Counted from the first letter of the stretch, positions 14,836 to 25,029 are shown. The stretch is 64,000 bases of DNA from Natronorubrum daqingense (GCF_001971705.1 NZ_CP019328.1:62001-126000), one strand, 5' to 3'. Translations and numbers: made by a program. The notes: generated by a model not told the origin, from the sequence alone.

Positions 14836-17676
14836 ATGAGTGAGGGCGACGTCGCGGCGTTTACGCACCTCGGGGAGACGGTTCGGGGGGCGCTTTCCGA
14901 ACGCGGCTTTTCGACGCCGACGGCACCACAGCGAGTGGCTATTCCGCCGTTGTCGGCCGGCGAGCACACGCTCGTGATCGCGCCGACGGGGAGTGGCAAG
15001 ACCGAGACTGCCATGTTGCCCGTCTTCGATCATCTCCTCGCGGAGGATGGGCCACCCGAGGGCTTCGGAGTGTTGTACGTCACGCCGTTGCGAGCGCTCA
15101 ACCGTGACATGCGCGAACGCCTCGAGTGGTGGGGCGAGTACCTCGGTCTCGAGGTGGACGTTCGCCACGGCGACACGACCCAGTACCAACGGGGGAAACA
15201 GGCCGAAAACCCGCCGGACGTGCTCGTGACGACGCCGGAGACGCTGCAAGCGATGTTGACGGGGAAGCGACTTCGGGAGGCTCTCGCGGACGTGTCTCAC
15301 GTCGTCATCGACGAGGTCCACGAACTCGCCGCGTCGAAACGCGGCGCACAGCTCGCCGTCGGCCTCGAGCGCCTCGAAGACCTCGCGTCGGGCGTCCAGC
15401 GGATTGGCCTCTCGGCGACGGTCGGCGACCCCGGCGAGGTCGGAAACTTTCTCACCGGCGGTCGCCCCTGTGAAATCCGCGAAATCGACGTGGGAAGCAA
15501 CGTCGACGTGACCGTTCGCCAGCCCGAAATCACCGACGAGGACGAACGACTCGCGGGCGAACTGATGACCGAGGCGGACACGGCCAGTCACGTTCGTCTC
15601 ATCCGCGATATCGTCGCGGAAAACGAGTCGACGCTCATATTTGTCAACACGCGACAGACGGCCGAAGCACTCGGCTCGAGGTTCACCGAACTCGAGCTCC
15701 CGATCGGCGTCCACCACGGGTCGCTCTCGAAGGAGGCCCGAATCGACGTCGAAGATCGATTCAAGGCCGGCGAACTGGACGGCCTGCTCTGTACGTCGTC
15801 GATGGAACTGGGCATCGACGTCGGCCGCGTCGATCACGTCGTCCAGTACAAGAGCCCGCGGCAGGTGGCGCGCTTGCTTCAGCGCATCGGTCGCGCTGGC
15901 CACCGACAGGACGAGGTCTCGAGCGGGACCATCGTGACGACCCGTCCCGACGACACGTTCGAAGCGCTGGCGATCGCTCGACGGGCGCGAGACGGTGAGG
16001 TCGAACCGGCGGCGATCCACGACGGGAGCTTGGACGTGGTCGCGAACCAGCTTCCCGGCATCGTCCAGAGTCGCGACGCGATCCACGTCGAGGACGCCTA
16101 CGAGACGATCTCGCGGGCGTACCCATTCCGCGATCTTCCAGTCGAGACGCTCCGGGAGGTCGTCTCGGAACTGCATCGAAACCGTCTCGTCTGGTTCGAC
16201 GAGTCGGCGGATCGACTCGAGACGACCGGCGGCACCTGGCAGTACGTCTACTCGAACCTCTCGATGATCCCCGACGAGGCGACGTACGAGGTCCACGACA
16301 TCGCCTCGGGGAGCCAGATCGGAACGCTCGACGAACGCTTCGTCGTCAACTTCGCCCAGCCGGGCGAGGTGTTCATCCAGCGCGGGGAGATGTGGCGAAT
16401 CGCCGAAATCGACGACGAGGAGGCCCGCGTCAAGGTCAGTCCGATCGAAGACCCCGCCGGCGAAGTCCCCTCTTGGATCGGACAGGAAATCCCCGTCCCA
16501 GCGCCGGTCGCGCGCGAAGTCGGCGAGATTCGCGGCGTCGCGGAACCCCCGTTATCGGGTGGTGCAGACGCGAGCGCGGTCGGACGGGAACTCGAGGGCC
16601 GATATCCCGCCGACGCGTACACGCTCACGGAGGCCTGTGCGCAACTCGAGCGCCAGATCGAGACAGAAGCACCGATGCCGACGGCGGATCGGCTGGTCCT
16701 CGAGCGCCAGGGTCGGACCGTCGTGGTGAACGCACCCTTCGGCCACACGGTCAACGAGACGCTCGGCCGCGTGCTCTCGTCGCTGCTCGGCCAGCAGGCG
16801 GGGTCGTCGGTCGGCCTCGAGACGGACCCCTATCGCATCGAACTCGAGGTTCCGAGTTCGGTCGCGACGAGCGACGTACTCGCGCTTTTCGAGGAGACGG
16901 ACCCCGATCACGTCGAGACCATCGTCGAACTTGGACTGAAGAACTCGGACGCGCTCGCGTTTCGGCTCGCGCAGGTGTCGGCGAAGTTCGGCGCGCTCAA
17001 ACGCTGGCAAGGGAACGGTTCGGGCCGTCTCTCGAACGACCGACTGCTGGCCGCACTCGAGGAGACGCCGATGTACGAGGAGTCGCTTCGAGAGGTGTTC
17101 CACGAGGATCTGGATGCGGCGGGGGCGAGTGCCGTTCTCGAGGGGATTCAGACCGGTGAGATCGAGGTCGACACCTACCGCGGTCGAACGCCGATCGGAC
17201 AGGGTGGCCGGTCGTCCGGCGGGAAGGAGCTGTTGGCACCCGAGAACGCGGATGCGAGCGTTATCAACACTGTCAAAGAACGAATTCAGGACGACCGGGT
17301 TATCCTCCTGTGTACCCACTGTACCGACTGGAAGGTCACGACGAAAGTGAGGCGAGTGTCTGATCAGCCGACGTGCCCGGAGTGTGGCTCGACGCGGATC
17401 GCGTCGCTCAACCCGTGGGCCGACGAGGTCGTCCAGGCCGTGCGTGCGAACGAAAAAGACGAGGAGCAGGAATCGATGACCGAACGGGCGTTTCGAAGCG
17501 CCGGCCTCGTCCAGAGTCACGGCAGACAGGCCGTCATCGCGATGGCCGCTCGAGGTGTCGGCCCTCACAACGCGGCGAGAATCATCAACAAATTGCGAGA
17601 AAATGAAGCGGAGTTCTATCGCGATATTCTCTCGAAAGAGCGCGAATACGCCCGTACGCAGGCGTTTTGGGATTAG
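14836..17676 (+). CDS. Lhr-type superfamily 2 DNA helicase
   Basis: A 946-residue ATP-dependent helicase of the large-helicase-related group, acting in DNA repair or replication-coupled unwinding. From ATG 14836 (MSEGDVAAFTHLGE) the motifs are APTGSGKTE (about 49-57), TPLRALNRDM, VIDEVHEL (DEVH box near 158-165), SATVGD (about 193), TSSMELGIDVG and the arginine-finger motif LLQRIGRAGHR (about 345-355). The Lhr winged-helix and beta-barrel core follows. Near the C-terminus CTHC (about 826-829) and CPEC (about 847-850) form a zinc knuckle, after which lies a helical segment (MAARGVGPHNAARIINKLRE) typical of the archaeal subgroup. A start 22 codons upstream (14770) is less likely. The gene stands alone on the plus strand. 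Confidence 0.93.
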   Translation: MSEGDVAAFTHLGETVRGALSERGFSTPTAPQRVAIPPLSAGEHTLVIAPTGSGKTETAMLPVFDHLLAEDGPPEGFGVLYVTPLRALNRDMRERLEWWGEYLGLEVDVRHGDTTQYQRGKQAENPPDVLVTTPETLQAMLTGKRLREALADVSHVVIDEVHELAASKRGAQLAVGLERLEDLASGVQRIGLSATVGDPGEVGNFLTGGRPCEIREIDVGSNVDVTVRQPEITDEDERLAGELMTEADTASHVRLIRDIVAENESTLIFVNTRQTAEALGSRFTELELPIGVHHGSLSKEARIDVEDRFKAGELDGLLCTSSMELGIDVGRVDHVVQYKSPRQVARLLQRIGRAGHRQDEVSSGTIVTTRPDDTFEALAIARRARDGEVEPAAIHDGSLDVVANQLPGIVQSRDAIHVEDAYETISRAYPFRDLPVETLREVVSELHRNRLVWFDESADRLETTGGTWQYVYSNLSMIPDEATYEVHDIASGSQIGTLDERFVVNFAQPGEVFIQRGEMWRIAEIDDEEARVKVSPIEDPAGEVPSWIGQEIPVPAPVAREVGEIRGVAEPPLSGGADASAVGRELEGRYPADAYTLTEACAQLERQIETEAPMPTADRLVLERQGRTVVVNAPFGHTVNETLGRVLSSLLGQQAGSSVGLETDPYRIELEVPSSVATSDVLALFEETDPDHVETIVELGLKNSDALAFRLAQVSAKFGALKRWQGNGSGRLSNDRLLAALEETPMYEESLREVFHEDLDAAGASAVLEGIQTGEIEVDTYRGRTPIGQGGRSSGGKELLAPENADASVINTVKERIQDDRVILLCTHCTDWKVTTKVRRVSDQPTCPECGSTRIASLNPWADEVVQAVRANEKDEEQESMTERAFRSAGLVQSHGRQAVIAMAARGVGPHNAARIINKLRENEAEFYRDILSKEREYARTQAFWD

Positions 17677-17793
17677 AACGTGCGACGATTTCGTTTTTCG
17701 TTCGAAGGGTGGCACGATAGTAACTAGTACTCTCTGACAGTTATTTCGACCAGTAACACAGTCCTTATTACGATGAATCGTTAGTTCCTGACA

Positions 17794-19824
17794 ATGGAAT
17801 CCGGTCCGCCTTCTTCGCCAGCTGACGGACGGACGGACCATCGAAATCTCTCTCGCGACTCCGGGTTGGCGTCACTTCTCACGGCCGCCGATATGGCCAG
17901 TTTCCGACTCGACGCCGACGGGACGATTATCGACGTCAACAATATCTTCACGTCGGTGAGTGAATACAGTCGCACAGCACTCCTCGAGAAACCGTTTTCA
18001 GCCCTTCTCGAGGACGAGACGCCCACGTTCGAATCCATCATCGACGATGGTGACCTCCCGGTTTCGACGACGATCACCCTTCGAACTCACTCCGGAACGT
18101 CGCTCTCGGCGACGCTCTACGCCGCGTCGGTGACTGATGACTCCTCCGGGGAGATTGTCGGTATCCTCGATCGGCCCACGACTCCCTCTGAGTCCGGTTC
18201 GGCGTCTTCGCTGACGTACGGCCGCACGTTCGAAGCGCTGGCTGGGTCCCTCCCCGACGGAATCATCGTTCTCGACGAGGAGAGCACGATTCAGTACGCG
18301 AACCCGGCCGTCGAGCGGATCCTGGGTTTTTCACCCGACGAGTTGGTCGGCTCGAGCAAGGTTACGATCATCCCGCCGCGGCTTCGAGCGGACCACCTCG
18401 AGGCCTTGAAACGCTATCTCGAGACCGGCGAACGCCACTTGAACTGGACGTACGTCGAACTGCCGGGACAACACGCGGCGGGCCACGAGATTCCACTCGG
18501 CGTGTCGCTCAACGACTTCACGTACGACGGTGATCGCTACTTCGTCGGCCTCTTTCGCGACATCTCGCCACGAAAGGAGGCCGAACAGACGCTGACGACG
18601 AAGGTCTCACAACTCGAGACCGTCTCGTATCTCGGCCGATACGCCCTCGAGAACGCGGATATCGACACGCTCCTCGAGAAGGCGAGCGACCTGATCGCGA
18701 CGGCATTGGCGGTCGATTGTTGTGCGATCTTCGAGCACGAGCAGGGGAACGCAGACGAACCGTTTACCGTCCGCTCGTACACCGGTTGTTCTGAGCGGCT
18801 GATAGACGCAGAACGAAGTCAGCAATCCACGGACGTCGACTCGTTGACGGCGGCAGCGATTGCAGCCCGCGAGCCAGTCGTCGTCGAACACCTCGAGATG
18901 GACGACAGATTCGCCGACTCGACGGGGCTGGCAGCGGCCGATATCGAAAGCGGGGTCGGTGTCACTATCGGTCGGTTTGACGACCCGTGGGGTGCGCTCA
19001 CCGTCTACGGGTCCTCGCCACAGGAGTTTGCGAATCACGATGTCGACTTCCTCGAGAGTGTCGCGACGGTCATCGCGAGCGCAATCGAGCGCCAACGGTA
19101 CGAACAACGACTCAGCGAAACGGTCGCGGACCTCGAAGAATCGAACGAACGCCTCGAGCAGTTCGCGTACGCGGCGAGTCACGACTTACAGGAACCGCTG
19201 CGGATGGTCTCGAGTTATCTGCAGTTACTCGAGCGACGCTACGCGGACGCGCTCGAGGAGGACGCAACGGAGTTCATCGAGTACGCCGTCGACGGCGCGG
19301 ACCGAATGCGCGAGATGATCGACGGTCTGCTCGCGTACTCTCGCATCGATTCGCAAGGAGAGCCCTTCGAACCCGTCGATCTCGAGGACGTTCTCGCGGA
19401 TGTTCTGACAGATCTACAGGTGCAAATCGACCAACACGACGCCGAGATTACGGCAACGCCACTGCCGGCGGTCCGAGGCGATCCGAGACAGCTTCGGCAA
19501 CTGTTTCAGAACCTGCTCTCGAATGCGATCGAGTACCGTGGCGAGTCACCGCCGCGTATCCACATCGACGTCGAGTGTCATGGCAATCGGTGGAAACTAT
19601 CGGTTCACGACGAGGGTATCGGCATGGATCCGGAGGACACCGACCGCATCTTTCGGGTGTTTCAGCGACTCCACAGCCGTGACGAGTTCGACGGCACGGG
19701 AATCGGACTCGCACTCTGCCGGCGGATCGTCGAACGCCACGGTGGGGAAATTTGGGCAGAGTCCGAACTCGGCGACGGGGCGACGTTTTCGTTCACGCTC
19801 CCGCCAGCGTCGACGGAGACGTAA
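17794..19824 (+). CDS. PAS-PAS-GAF sensor histidine kinase
   Basis: A 676-residue soluble sensor. It has a PAS domain (about 25-125), a second PAS domain (about 145-265, ending FVGLFRDISPRKEAEQ), a GAF domain (about 280-435), a HisKA dimerisation helix with phospho-His463 in AASHDLQEPLRMVSSYLQLL, and a HATPase_c domain with N-box LFQNLLSNAIEY, G1 DEGIGMD, F-box IFRVFQRLH and G2 GTGIGLALC. No membrane helix is seen, so it should sense an internal signal such as redox state, light or a small ligand. The HPxx-like DLQEPLRMV form is common in haloarchaeal and phytochrome-like kinases. No response regulator is adjacent. The receiver at 6000 lacks the phospho-Asp and is an unlikely partner. Confidence 0.93.
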   Translation: MESGPPSSPADGRTDHRNLSRDSGLASLLTAADMASFRLDADGTIIDVNNIFTSVSEYSRTALLEKPFSALLEDETPTFESIIDDGDLPVSTTITLRTHSGTSLSATLYAASVTDDSSGEIVGILDRPTTPSESGSASSLTYGRTFEALAGSLPDGIIVLDEESTIQYANPAVERILGFSPDELVGSSKVTIIPPRLRADHLEALKRYLETGERHLNWTYVELPGQHAAGHEIPLGVSLNDFTYDGDRYFVGLFRDISPRKEAEQTLTTKVSQLETVSYLGRYALENADIDTLLEKASDLIATALAVDCCAIFEHEQGNADEPFTVRSYTGCSERLIDAERSQQSTDVDSLTAAAIAAREPVVVEHLEMDDRFADSTGLAAADIESGVGVTIGRFDDPWGALTVYGSSPQEFANHDVDFLESVATVIASAIERQRYEQRLSETVADLEESNERLEQFAYAASHDLQEPLRMVSSYLQLLERRYADALEEDATEFIEYAVDGADRMREMIDGLLAYSRIDSQGEPFEPVDLEDVLADVLTDLQVQIDQHDAEITATPLPAVRGDPRQLRQLFQNLLSNAIEYRGESPPRIHIDVECHGNRWKLSVHDEGIGMDPEDTDRIFRVFQRLHSRDEFDGTGIGLALCRRIVERHGGEIWAESELGDGATFSFTLPPASTET

Positions 19825-19931
19825 GCAGCGGGGGCGGACGCCTACTCGGTCGCCGACTGGTTCCTGTTTTCCACGTTGAGTCGGGACGTGTCTCCGTAAC
19901 GGACATACGAATCGACCGCGTGGGTTTCGGT

Positions 19932-20666
19932 ATGAACTTCGCGCCGGGTGCCTGGAAGTACGCGCTGGTGCCCCTCCTCGCTGCGCCGTTCGCGTTTCTC
20001 ATCAGCGTGAGTGCGAGTCTCGTCGCGCTCGCCGTCGGTGTCGGGACGCTCGCGTTCTTTCGCGACCCTGACCGGACGCCACCGCCGACGGGCGTCGTCT
20101 CGCCGGCCGATGGCAACGTCTCCGTCCTCCGCGAGGAAGGTGAGCGCGTCCGCCTCGGCATCTTCATGAACGTCTGGCACGTCCACGTCGTCCGAGCCCC
20201 CTTCGATGGGACCGTGACCGACGTCGAACACGTCTCCGGCGCGAACCGTCCGGCGTTCTCGAAGGAGTCGGATCGGAACGAACGCGTCCACATTCGACTG
20301 GAAACGGACGCCGACCTCGAGACGGCCAGTAACTCGAGTTCGAGTTCGAGTTCGAGCGCGTCGACATCGACACGGTCTGTCGACAACGACGACCCACACG
20401 CAAAACCCGACGAACCGGGGAGTGACGCGACGGTGACGATGATCGCGGGGGCGTTCGCCCGTCGCATTCACCCCTATGCCGAACGCGACGAGGAACTCGA
20501 GCGAGGCGACCGAATCGGTCACATCGCCTTCGGCAGTCGAGTGGACGTGCTGTTCCCGTCTGCGGTGGACCTCGAGGACGTCGCCGTTGAGGTGGGCGAT
20601 TCGATGACGGCCGGGGAGACGGTGGTGCTCGAGGCTCCGGTCGGCGGGGAGATCGAACTTCGATAG
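19932..20666 (+). CDS. psd: Archaeal phosphatidylserine/archaetidylserine decarboxylase, proenzyme
   Basis: A 244-residue membrane-associated enzyme that converts the serine head group of archaetidylserine to ethanolamine. ATG at 19932 (MNFAPGAWKYALVPLLAAPF) is followed by two hydrophobic segments and the family motif FFRDPDR. VVSPADGNV, IFMNVWHVHVVRAP, the GANRPAFSKES motif and IAFGSRVDVLFP come next. Self-cleavage at the Gly-Ser202 bond in FGSR would create the pyruvoyl cofactor and the alpha/beta chains. A polyserine insert (about residues 133-145) encoded by a TCGAGT hexamer repeat breaks the usual compact fold, probably in a surface loop. The upstream in-frame stretch from 19752 overlaps the kinase gene and is not part of the protein. 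Confidence 0.9.
   Translation: MNFAPGAWKYALVPLLAAPFAFLISVSASLVALAVGVGTLAFFRDPDRTPPPTGVVSPADGNVSVLREEGERVRLGIFMNVWHVHVVRAPFDGTVTDVEHVSGANRPAFSKESDRNERVHIRLETDADLETASNSSSSSSSSASTSTRSVDNDDPHAKPDEPGSDATVTMIAGAFARRIHPYAERDEELERGDRIGHIAFGSRVDVLFPSAVDLEDVAVEVGDSMTAGETVVLEAPVGGEIELR
20332..20358. repeat. Hexamer repeat (TCGAGT) encoding polyserine in psd
   Basis: Four to five consecutive TCGAGT units between about 20332 and 20358 encode the serine run of the decarboxylase insert. Hexamers keep the frame, so length variation between strains is likely. Confidence 0.8.
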
Positions 20667-20761
20667 CGACGGTTCGTTCGGCGCTCGAGGATGCAGAACT
20701 CGCGAGGCAATCAGATGGAAGGAATTTGGACGCTGGATGGCCTGCTCACTCTCGAGGGACG

Positions 20762-21478
20762 ATGAGCCGCGGCGTTGGAGTGACGGAGGCAGTCCGAGAG
20801 TGGGTCCCCGAATGGACGCTCGAGGGCTTCGCCGTCCTCTCGGTATTCGGAGATCTGCTGGTGATCGTGCCGGTTCTCGGCGTGCTCTATCTGGTGACAG
20901 TCGGCCGAAGCCTCGCCCGTGGAGAGCGAGATCAACCGCTGTGTTCTGATCGAACGGCAGTTCTCATCGCAGTTGTCTTCGGTGGCCTCGCACTGATCGT
21001 CCTCTTGAAAGCGGTGTTTGCGTTTCCACGACCACCCGCTGAGTGGCACGCGATCGAACCGAGCGAACACGGCTTTCCTAGCGGCCATACGATGGCCGCC
21101 ACGGTTTTCTGGGGAGCGCTCGCGGCGCGGTTCCATCTCGGTGACCGAGCGAGTCGCCTCGCTGGTGCAGGGCTACTCGTGTCGCTCGTCGCGCTCTCGA
21201 GGCTCGCGTTGGGCGTCCACTATCTCGTCGACGTCCTCGCGTCGATGGCCTTCGGCGTCGTGTACCTCGCGGGAATCGCGTGGCTCGCCCGTGGACGTCC
21301 CGAGCGAGCGTTCGGGATAGCGATCGTCATCGCGGTGCTCGCGGTGGTTGCGAGCAACGGAAGTAGTCGGGCCGTGCTGGCACTCCTCGGAACCGTCGGC
21401 GGGGCGGTGGGCTGGTACGTCGTCGAACGACCAGTTGTCCGTCGGCGCTTGGTAACGCTGGTTCAGCGAGTGAACTGA
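20762..21478 (+). CDS. PAP2-family membrane phosphatase
   Basis: A 238-residue integral membrane protein with about six helices. The three-part phosphatase signature is complete: KAVFAFPRP (KX6RP), PSGHTMAAT (PSGH) and SRLALGVHYLVDVLA (SRX5HX3D). It should dephosphorylate a lipid phosphate or pyrophosphate on the outer face, for example a polyprenyl diphosphate carrier or archaetidylglycerol phosphate. ATG at 20762 (MSRGVGVTEAV) is preferred over the start 12 codons upstream because it gives the right N-terminal helix. It lies 95 bp after psd in the same direction, which suggests joint involvement in lipid metabolism. It could also recycle the carrier for the polysaccharide locus that begins just downstream. 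Confidence 0.88.
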   Translation: MSRGVGVTEAVREWVPEWTLEGFAVLSVFGDLLVIVPVLGVLYLVTVGRSLARGERDQPLCSDRTAVLIAVVFGGLALIVLLKAVFAFPRPPAEWHAIEPSEHGFPSGHTMAATVFWGALAARFHLGDRASRLAGAGLLVSLVALSRLALGVHYLVDVLASMAFGVVYLAGIAWLARGRPERAFGIAIVIAVLAVVASNGSSRAVLALLGTVGGAVGWYVVERPVVRRRLVTLVQRVN

Positions 21479-21755
21479 CCCGTTGCCAGTCGCTCGATTC
21501 GTCGATTTCTGGTGTGTCGAGTACTTCTCACTCGAGGGCGTGTTCGACACTTCGGCCGCTGAAGCGGGCATCGACATCGACGCGACTGCGAACTCGCCGC
21601 GTCGGGGGTTCGCTCGCGAGTGCGACCGGACCAGCGAAGCAACCGGGCGACGTGGCGGCGGGGTCCGGACCACAGTTCCTCGAGTCGTGCCATCGGACCG
21701 ACCGCCGTCAGCAGGATCACAAGGTCTATTCGCTCGGCGTAACCAGCCGGATGTA

Positions 21756-22586
21756 ATGACGGGGCTGGTCCGGAAGGGGTACGAGACGGTGCGAAACGAG
21801 GGTCTGCGTTCCGCCGTCCGGAAAACGTGGACGGTTCTGGCCGGAACGCTGGTCGACGTCATCTTTCCGTACCTGCCGGCACTCGCCGTCGAGTACTACT
21901 TCGACGTCAAATCGGTCTGTAGTTCGCGGATGAGCGACGCGAACCCGGCACGACCGGTCTGGGTCGATCCCGATCGGATCGCGTACTATCACGGCACCGG
22001 ACCGAGCGGTTTCGGCCGCGTCGTCGGCGGCGACTGGGACGACCCCGAGTGCCGGTTCGACGACCACGTCGTGCACCGATCGCTTCGACAGCGATACGAC
22101 GAGGGTCGAGACTGGTCGGAGACGGAACTGTACGATCGCTACGCCGACCGAATCGACGCCGGCGACCCGTACTGGCGGTGTCGAACGATCGAGGAACTCG
22201 AGGCGTACCTCGAGTCGATCGACGACCTGTACGAGACGATCTCCGAAAACGGGTACGAGAGCCAGCGGGCGCTGCTCTCGAAGAATCCCGACTCGGTTCG
22301 GCGTCAGAACACGGACGCCCCACACCCGGTGTTACAGGAGATCGGAGTGAACGTCTACCGGGACGGGACGATGGCGAAGAAGGGGGCGGGGTTTCACCGG
22401 CTGTCCATCGCGAAGCTCCTCGGCGTCGAGCGCGTTCCAGTGACGGTTCGCGTGCGACACGCCGAGTGGCAATCGATTCGAGACGAGATCACCGACGCGG
22501 AATCGATCCAGCAGCTGAGCCCGACGGCACGCGACCACCTCCACCACCCGGACGTGGATGCGCACGCCCCCGACTCCTGGACGTAG
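21756..22586 (+). CDS. Haloarchaeal protein with ParB-like C-terminal half, linked to the glycan locus
   Basis: A 276-residue protein from ATG 21756 (MTGLVRKGYETVRNEGLRSA). The N-terminal part holds a short hydrophobic stretch (LAGTLVDVIFPYLPALAVEYY). The C-terminal part contains EIGVNVYRDGTMAKKGAGFH then RLSIAKLLGVERVPVTVRVR. This pattern resembles the ParB-like fold motif (GRHRLAIAKLLG...IPVxVxxRH) found in many haloarchaeal polysaccharide clusters. Whether it has nucleotide-binding or enzymatic activity is unknown. The open frame extends 91 codons further upstream, but that part lacks family features. It stands at the left border of the main polysaccharide region. Confidence 0.7.
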   Translation: MTGLVRKGYETVRNEGLRSAVRKTWTVLAGTLVDVIFPYLPALAVEYYFDVKSVCSSRMSDANPARPVWVDPDRIAYYHGTGPSGFGRVVGGDWDDPECRFDDHVVHRSLRQRYDEGRDWSETELYDRYADRIDAGDPYWRCRTIEELEAYLESIDDLYETISENGYESQRALLSKNPDSVRRQNTDAPHPVLQEIGVNVYRDGTMAKKGAGFHRLSIAKLLGVERVPVTVRVRHAEWQSIRDEITDAESIQQLSPTARDHLHHPDVDAHAPDSWT

Positions 22587-22623
22587 CTCGAACTCGGAAA
22601 CACTACTCGAACCCGCGTACTGT

Positions 22624-22722
22624 CTATCGGTACCGAGCGTCGACGCGGCTGGCACCGAAGAAAAACAGCAGATAGACTGAGAGAAGGACGCCCCACACCG
22701 CGACCGAAAGCAGTACTTCCAT
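22624..22722 (-). CDS. Possible 32-residue single-helix membrane peptide
   Basis: ATG at 22722 opens MEVLLSVAVWGVLLSVYLLF, then FFGASRVDARYR and a stop. One strong transmembrane helix is followed by a basic cytoplasmic tail, a composition unlikely to arise by chance in this GC-rich DNA. It lies antisense to nothing, between the ParB-like gene and the glycosylphosphotransferase. No family is recognised. Small hydrophobic proteins of this kind are common and under-annotated in haloarchaea. Confidence 0.4.
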   Translation of the reverse strand: MEVLLSVAVWGVLLSVYLLFFFGASRVDARYR

Positions 22723-23398
22723 TGGTATGTCTCTTGTTTAGAACGGTCTGTTAGGTATTTTATGGTGATGGTCGTTCTCAACGAGTGAGTGCCTCGAGGC
22801 GGGACGGTGCGATGAGCAACCGTGGGTGGACCACGAGACGACGTGCCGGCTGGCGGTTGACTCGGTGGAACACAAGCCGAGGCCGAAACGAGTTCACGAA
22901 TCGGAGCGACCGATCCAGGCTCCAGGTTATTTCGGCGGTTCCAATGGTGATTGAAGCGTTTTCCGTACTTTACGGAGAACGAGATCCGTGCCGAGTGATT
23001 CCTCCACGAAACCGAAGAGTGACTTCGCTCTCGTCGACGCCACAAACGGTGAGATTCCCTCCACGAAGAAGGATGGATGGTAGACGTACACTGTCGATGT
23101 CCCTGACTCGCCACGACTCAATTCATGACTACTATGTGATGGTAATGGTGGCATACTGCGTTCGAAACGAGGTCAGGAGCAACGCGGTGGTACAATCGAA
23201 ACTCGCAATTCGTCCGTTATCCGTGTCCACACTGTCTGAGCGCGATGGTCGGTTTCTGACGCTGTCGTCGTCCCTCATGTCGATTGAGTCGCTCTCCGGT
23301 ACCTAACCTCCCTAATAAAAAATATCGTGATAGTCGTAAGTAGTAATATATTGCTTGCCCTGAATGTCTCTATATCGGGTGTTAGAGGGTCTCATAAC
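22723..23398. other. Long intergenic region upstream of the glycosylphosphotransferase
   Basis: About 680 bases without a convincing gene. Short frames on both strands (for example 22785-23306 and 22927-23154) lack motifs. The last 150 bases are AT-rich (AATAAAAAATATCGTGATAG) and hold the promoter. This may be a decayed gene or insertion remnant. Confidence 0.45.
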
Positions 23399-23408
23399 CT
23401 TTAATACG
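23399..23408 (+). promoter_or_regulatory. TATA element of the glycosylphosphotransferase gene
   Basis: CTTTAATACG lies 26-35 bp before the ATG at 23434, consistent with a leaderless archaeal promoter. Confidence 0.55.
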
Positions 23409-23433
23409 ATATCTCACAAAGCGGACGTGTTGA

Positions 23434-24897
23434 ATGTTGGTAAGCCGTGATTACCGCAGTGAGGCAGCCGCAGGGACAGTGGTGCTCGCTTTCGCGGCGG
23501 CGGTCGTCGCGAGTCTCTTGACCGGCGAGTCGGCCGCACTCGTGGGGGTTCCTGTCTCTACAGTGGCGCTCACTGGGGCGGTCGTCGGCGTTGCACTCGT
23601 CTCACTATATACACCGCGGCCACGGACGGTGACGACGCTGGTCGGGCACACGGGTCGTCAGGTTGCGATCGCCTGTCTCGCACTCGGAACCCTCGACGTG
23701 GCCGGCGTCGCGGCCGCACCGGATCTCGCGACGGCGCTCGTGACCGGCGCACTCCTCGCTCCCGTGCTCCCAATCTGGTATGGGTCCTGTCGACGCCGGA
23801 GCGAGTCACAGCGGATACTCGTCGTCGGCGACGATCCCGCACTGCTCGAGGAGACGATCCGATCGCTGCCGGTCGCGCCGATCGGGTTTCTCTCGCCGGC
23901 GCTTTCCGAGCGACCGGCCGACGGGGAATCCTCGGGGAAAGGGACGTCCACCGAGGGTGCGGAGCAGGCGGAGCCCGTCATCATGACTGACGGCGGACTC
24001 GCGGTCGACGACCGCGTCGATTCGATCGCTGGCGTCGACCGCCTCGAGGGCCTCTCGCGCCTCGAGTCAGTGCTTCGAGAACGTGACGTCGACACCGTCG
24101 CGCTCGCGTTCGAACAGGGGTGTCGCGAGGAGTGTTTCGGCGTGTTGCGAACGTGTCACGATCAGGGGGTCGGCGCACTGGCTCACGAATCCCTCGCCGA
24201 TCTCCTCCTCGTGAACGAACGGGTCGGTGACGACGTGGTACGCGTCGACCTCGAGCCGTGGCCGTGGTACGGCCGCGCCACGAAGCGCGCGTTCGACATC
24301 GTCTTCGCGGCGGTCGGCGTCGTCGTGTTGGCGCCGCTGATCCTGGTCATCGCGCTCGCGATCAAACGCGATTCTCCCGGCCCGGTGTTGTACAACCAGA
24401 CGCGAACGTCCGAACTGGGCGGCACGTTCACCATCGCGAAGTTCAGAAGTATGGTGACCGACGCGGAGTCCGACGGCGCTCAGTTGAGCGAGGGCGACGC
24501 CGGCGGCGTCGATCCGCGAGTCACTCGAGTCGGGCGCGTCCTCCGCAAGACGCACATGGACGAGATCCCGCAACTGTTCTCGATCCTCACGGGCGAGATG
24601 AGCGTCGTCGGCCCGCGACCGGAGCGACCCGAACTCGACCGCGAGATTGCAGCCGATGGCGTCGATTGGTCCAAGCGCTGGTTCGTGAAGCCGGGACTGA
24701 CCGGAATCGCACAGATCAACGACGTCACCGGCTTCAGTCCCACGCAAAAGCTCGCTTACGATATCGAGTACGCCCGCCGACAGTCGATCTGGCTGGACGG
24801 AAAACTCGTCGTCCTGCAGGTGTCGTCGGTCCTCGCAGACATCGTCGACCTGGCGACGGACCGGGTGGGGGGCGACGACCGGTCGAGTGCCGACTGA
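23434..24897 (+). CDS. Polyprenyl-phosphate glycosylphosphotransferase (WbaP/EpsE-type)
   Basis: A 487-residue enzyme that starts surface polysaccharide synthesis by moving a sugar-1-phosphate from a nucleotide sugar to a polyprenyl phosphate. Four N-terminal helices (about 1-115) precede a Rossmann-like domain ([18 protein letters not shown]). A further helix and the bacterial-sugar-transferase catalytic domain follow: [20 protein letters not shown], then [58 protein letters not shown] and [14 protein letters not shown]. All the family's conserved segments are intact. The cytoplasmic Rossmann part has a Gly/Ser/Glu linker of about 40 residues. It is the initiating enzyme for the locus on its right, and converges with the P-loop gene across a pyrimidine tract. 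Confidence 0.93.
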   Translation: MLVSRDYRSEAAAGTVVLAFAAAVVASLLTGESAALVGVPVSTVALTGAVVGVALVSLYTPRPRTVTTLVGHTGRQVAIACLALGTLDVAGVAAAPDLATALVTGALLAPVLPIWYGSCRRRSESQRILVVGDDPALLEETIRSLPVAPIGFLSPALSERPADGESSGKGTSTEGAEQAEPVIMTDGGLAVDDRVDSIAGVDRLEGLSRLESVLRERDVDTVALAFEQGCREECFGVLRTCHDQGVGALAHESLADLLLVNERVGDDVVRVDLEPWPWYGRATKRAFDIVFAAVGVVVLAPLILVIALAIKRDSPGPVLYNQTRTSELGGTFTIAKFRSMVTDAESDGAQLSEGDAGGVDPRVTRVGRVLRKTHMDEIPQLFSILTGEMSVVGPRPERPELDREIAADGVDWSKRWFVKPGLTGIAQINDVTGFSPTQKLAYDIEYARRQSIWLDGKLVVLQVSSVLADIVDLATDRVGGDDRSSAD

Positions 24898-24917
24898 GCG
24901 GCCGTCCATTCGTCGGC

Positions 24918-24994
24918 CACACCCCCTTCCCTCTTCTCCTTCCCCCTCCCTCTCCCTCTCTCCCTCACCTCTTCCCCCTCCCCCCTTCTCCGCG
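24918..24994. repeat. Polypyrimidine tract between convergent genes
   Basis: About 75 bases almost entirely C and T on the plus strand (runs such as CCTTCCCTCTTCTCCTTCCC). It sits between the convergent stops at 24897 and 25030. T-rich and C-rich 3' ends fit archaeal termination; the tract could also form a triplex. Confidence 0.8.
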
Positions 24995-25029
24995 GCGGTG
25001 TCGTTCCAGTTCTAGCGACCGTCTCGGCG

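Noticed and set aside
14692-16296. 534-codon minus-strand frame opposite the Lhr helicase
   Set aside because: The plus strand carries all helicase motifs; the antisense product is Arg/Val/Asp-rich without domains.
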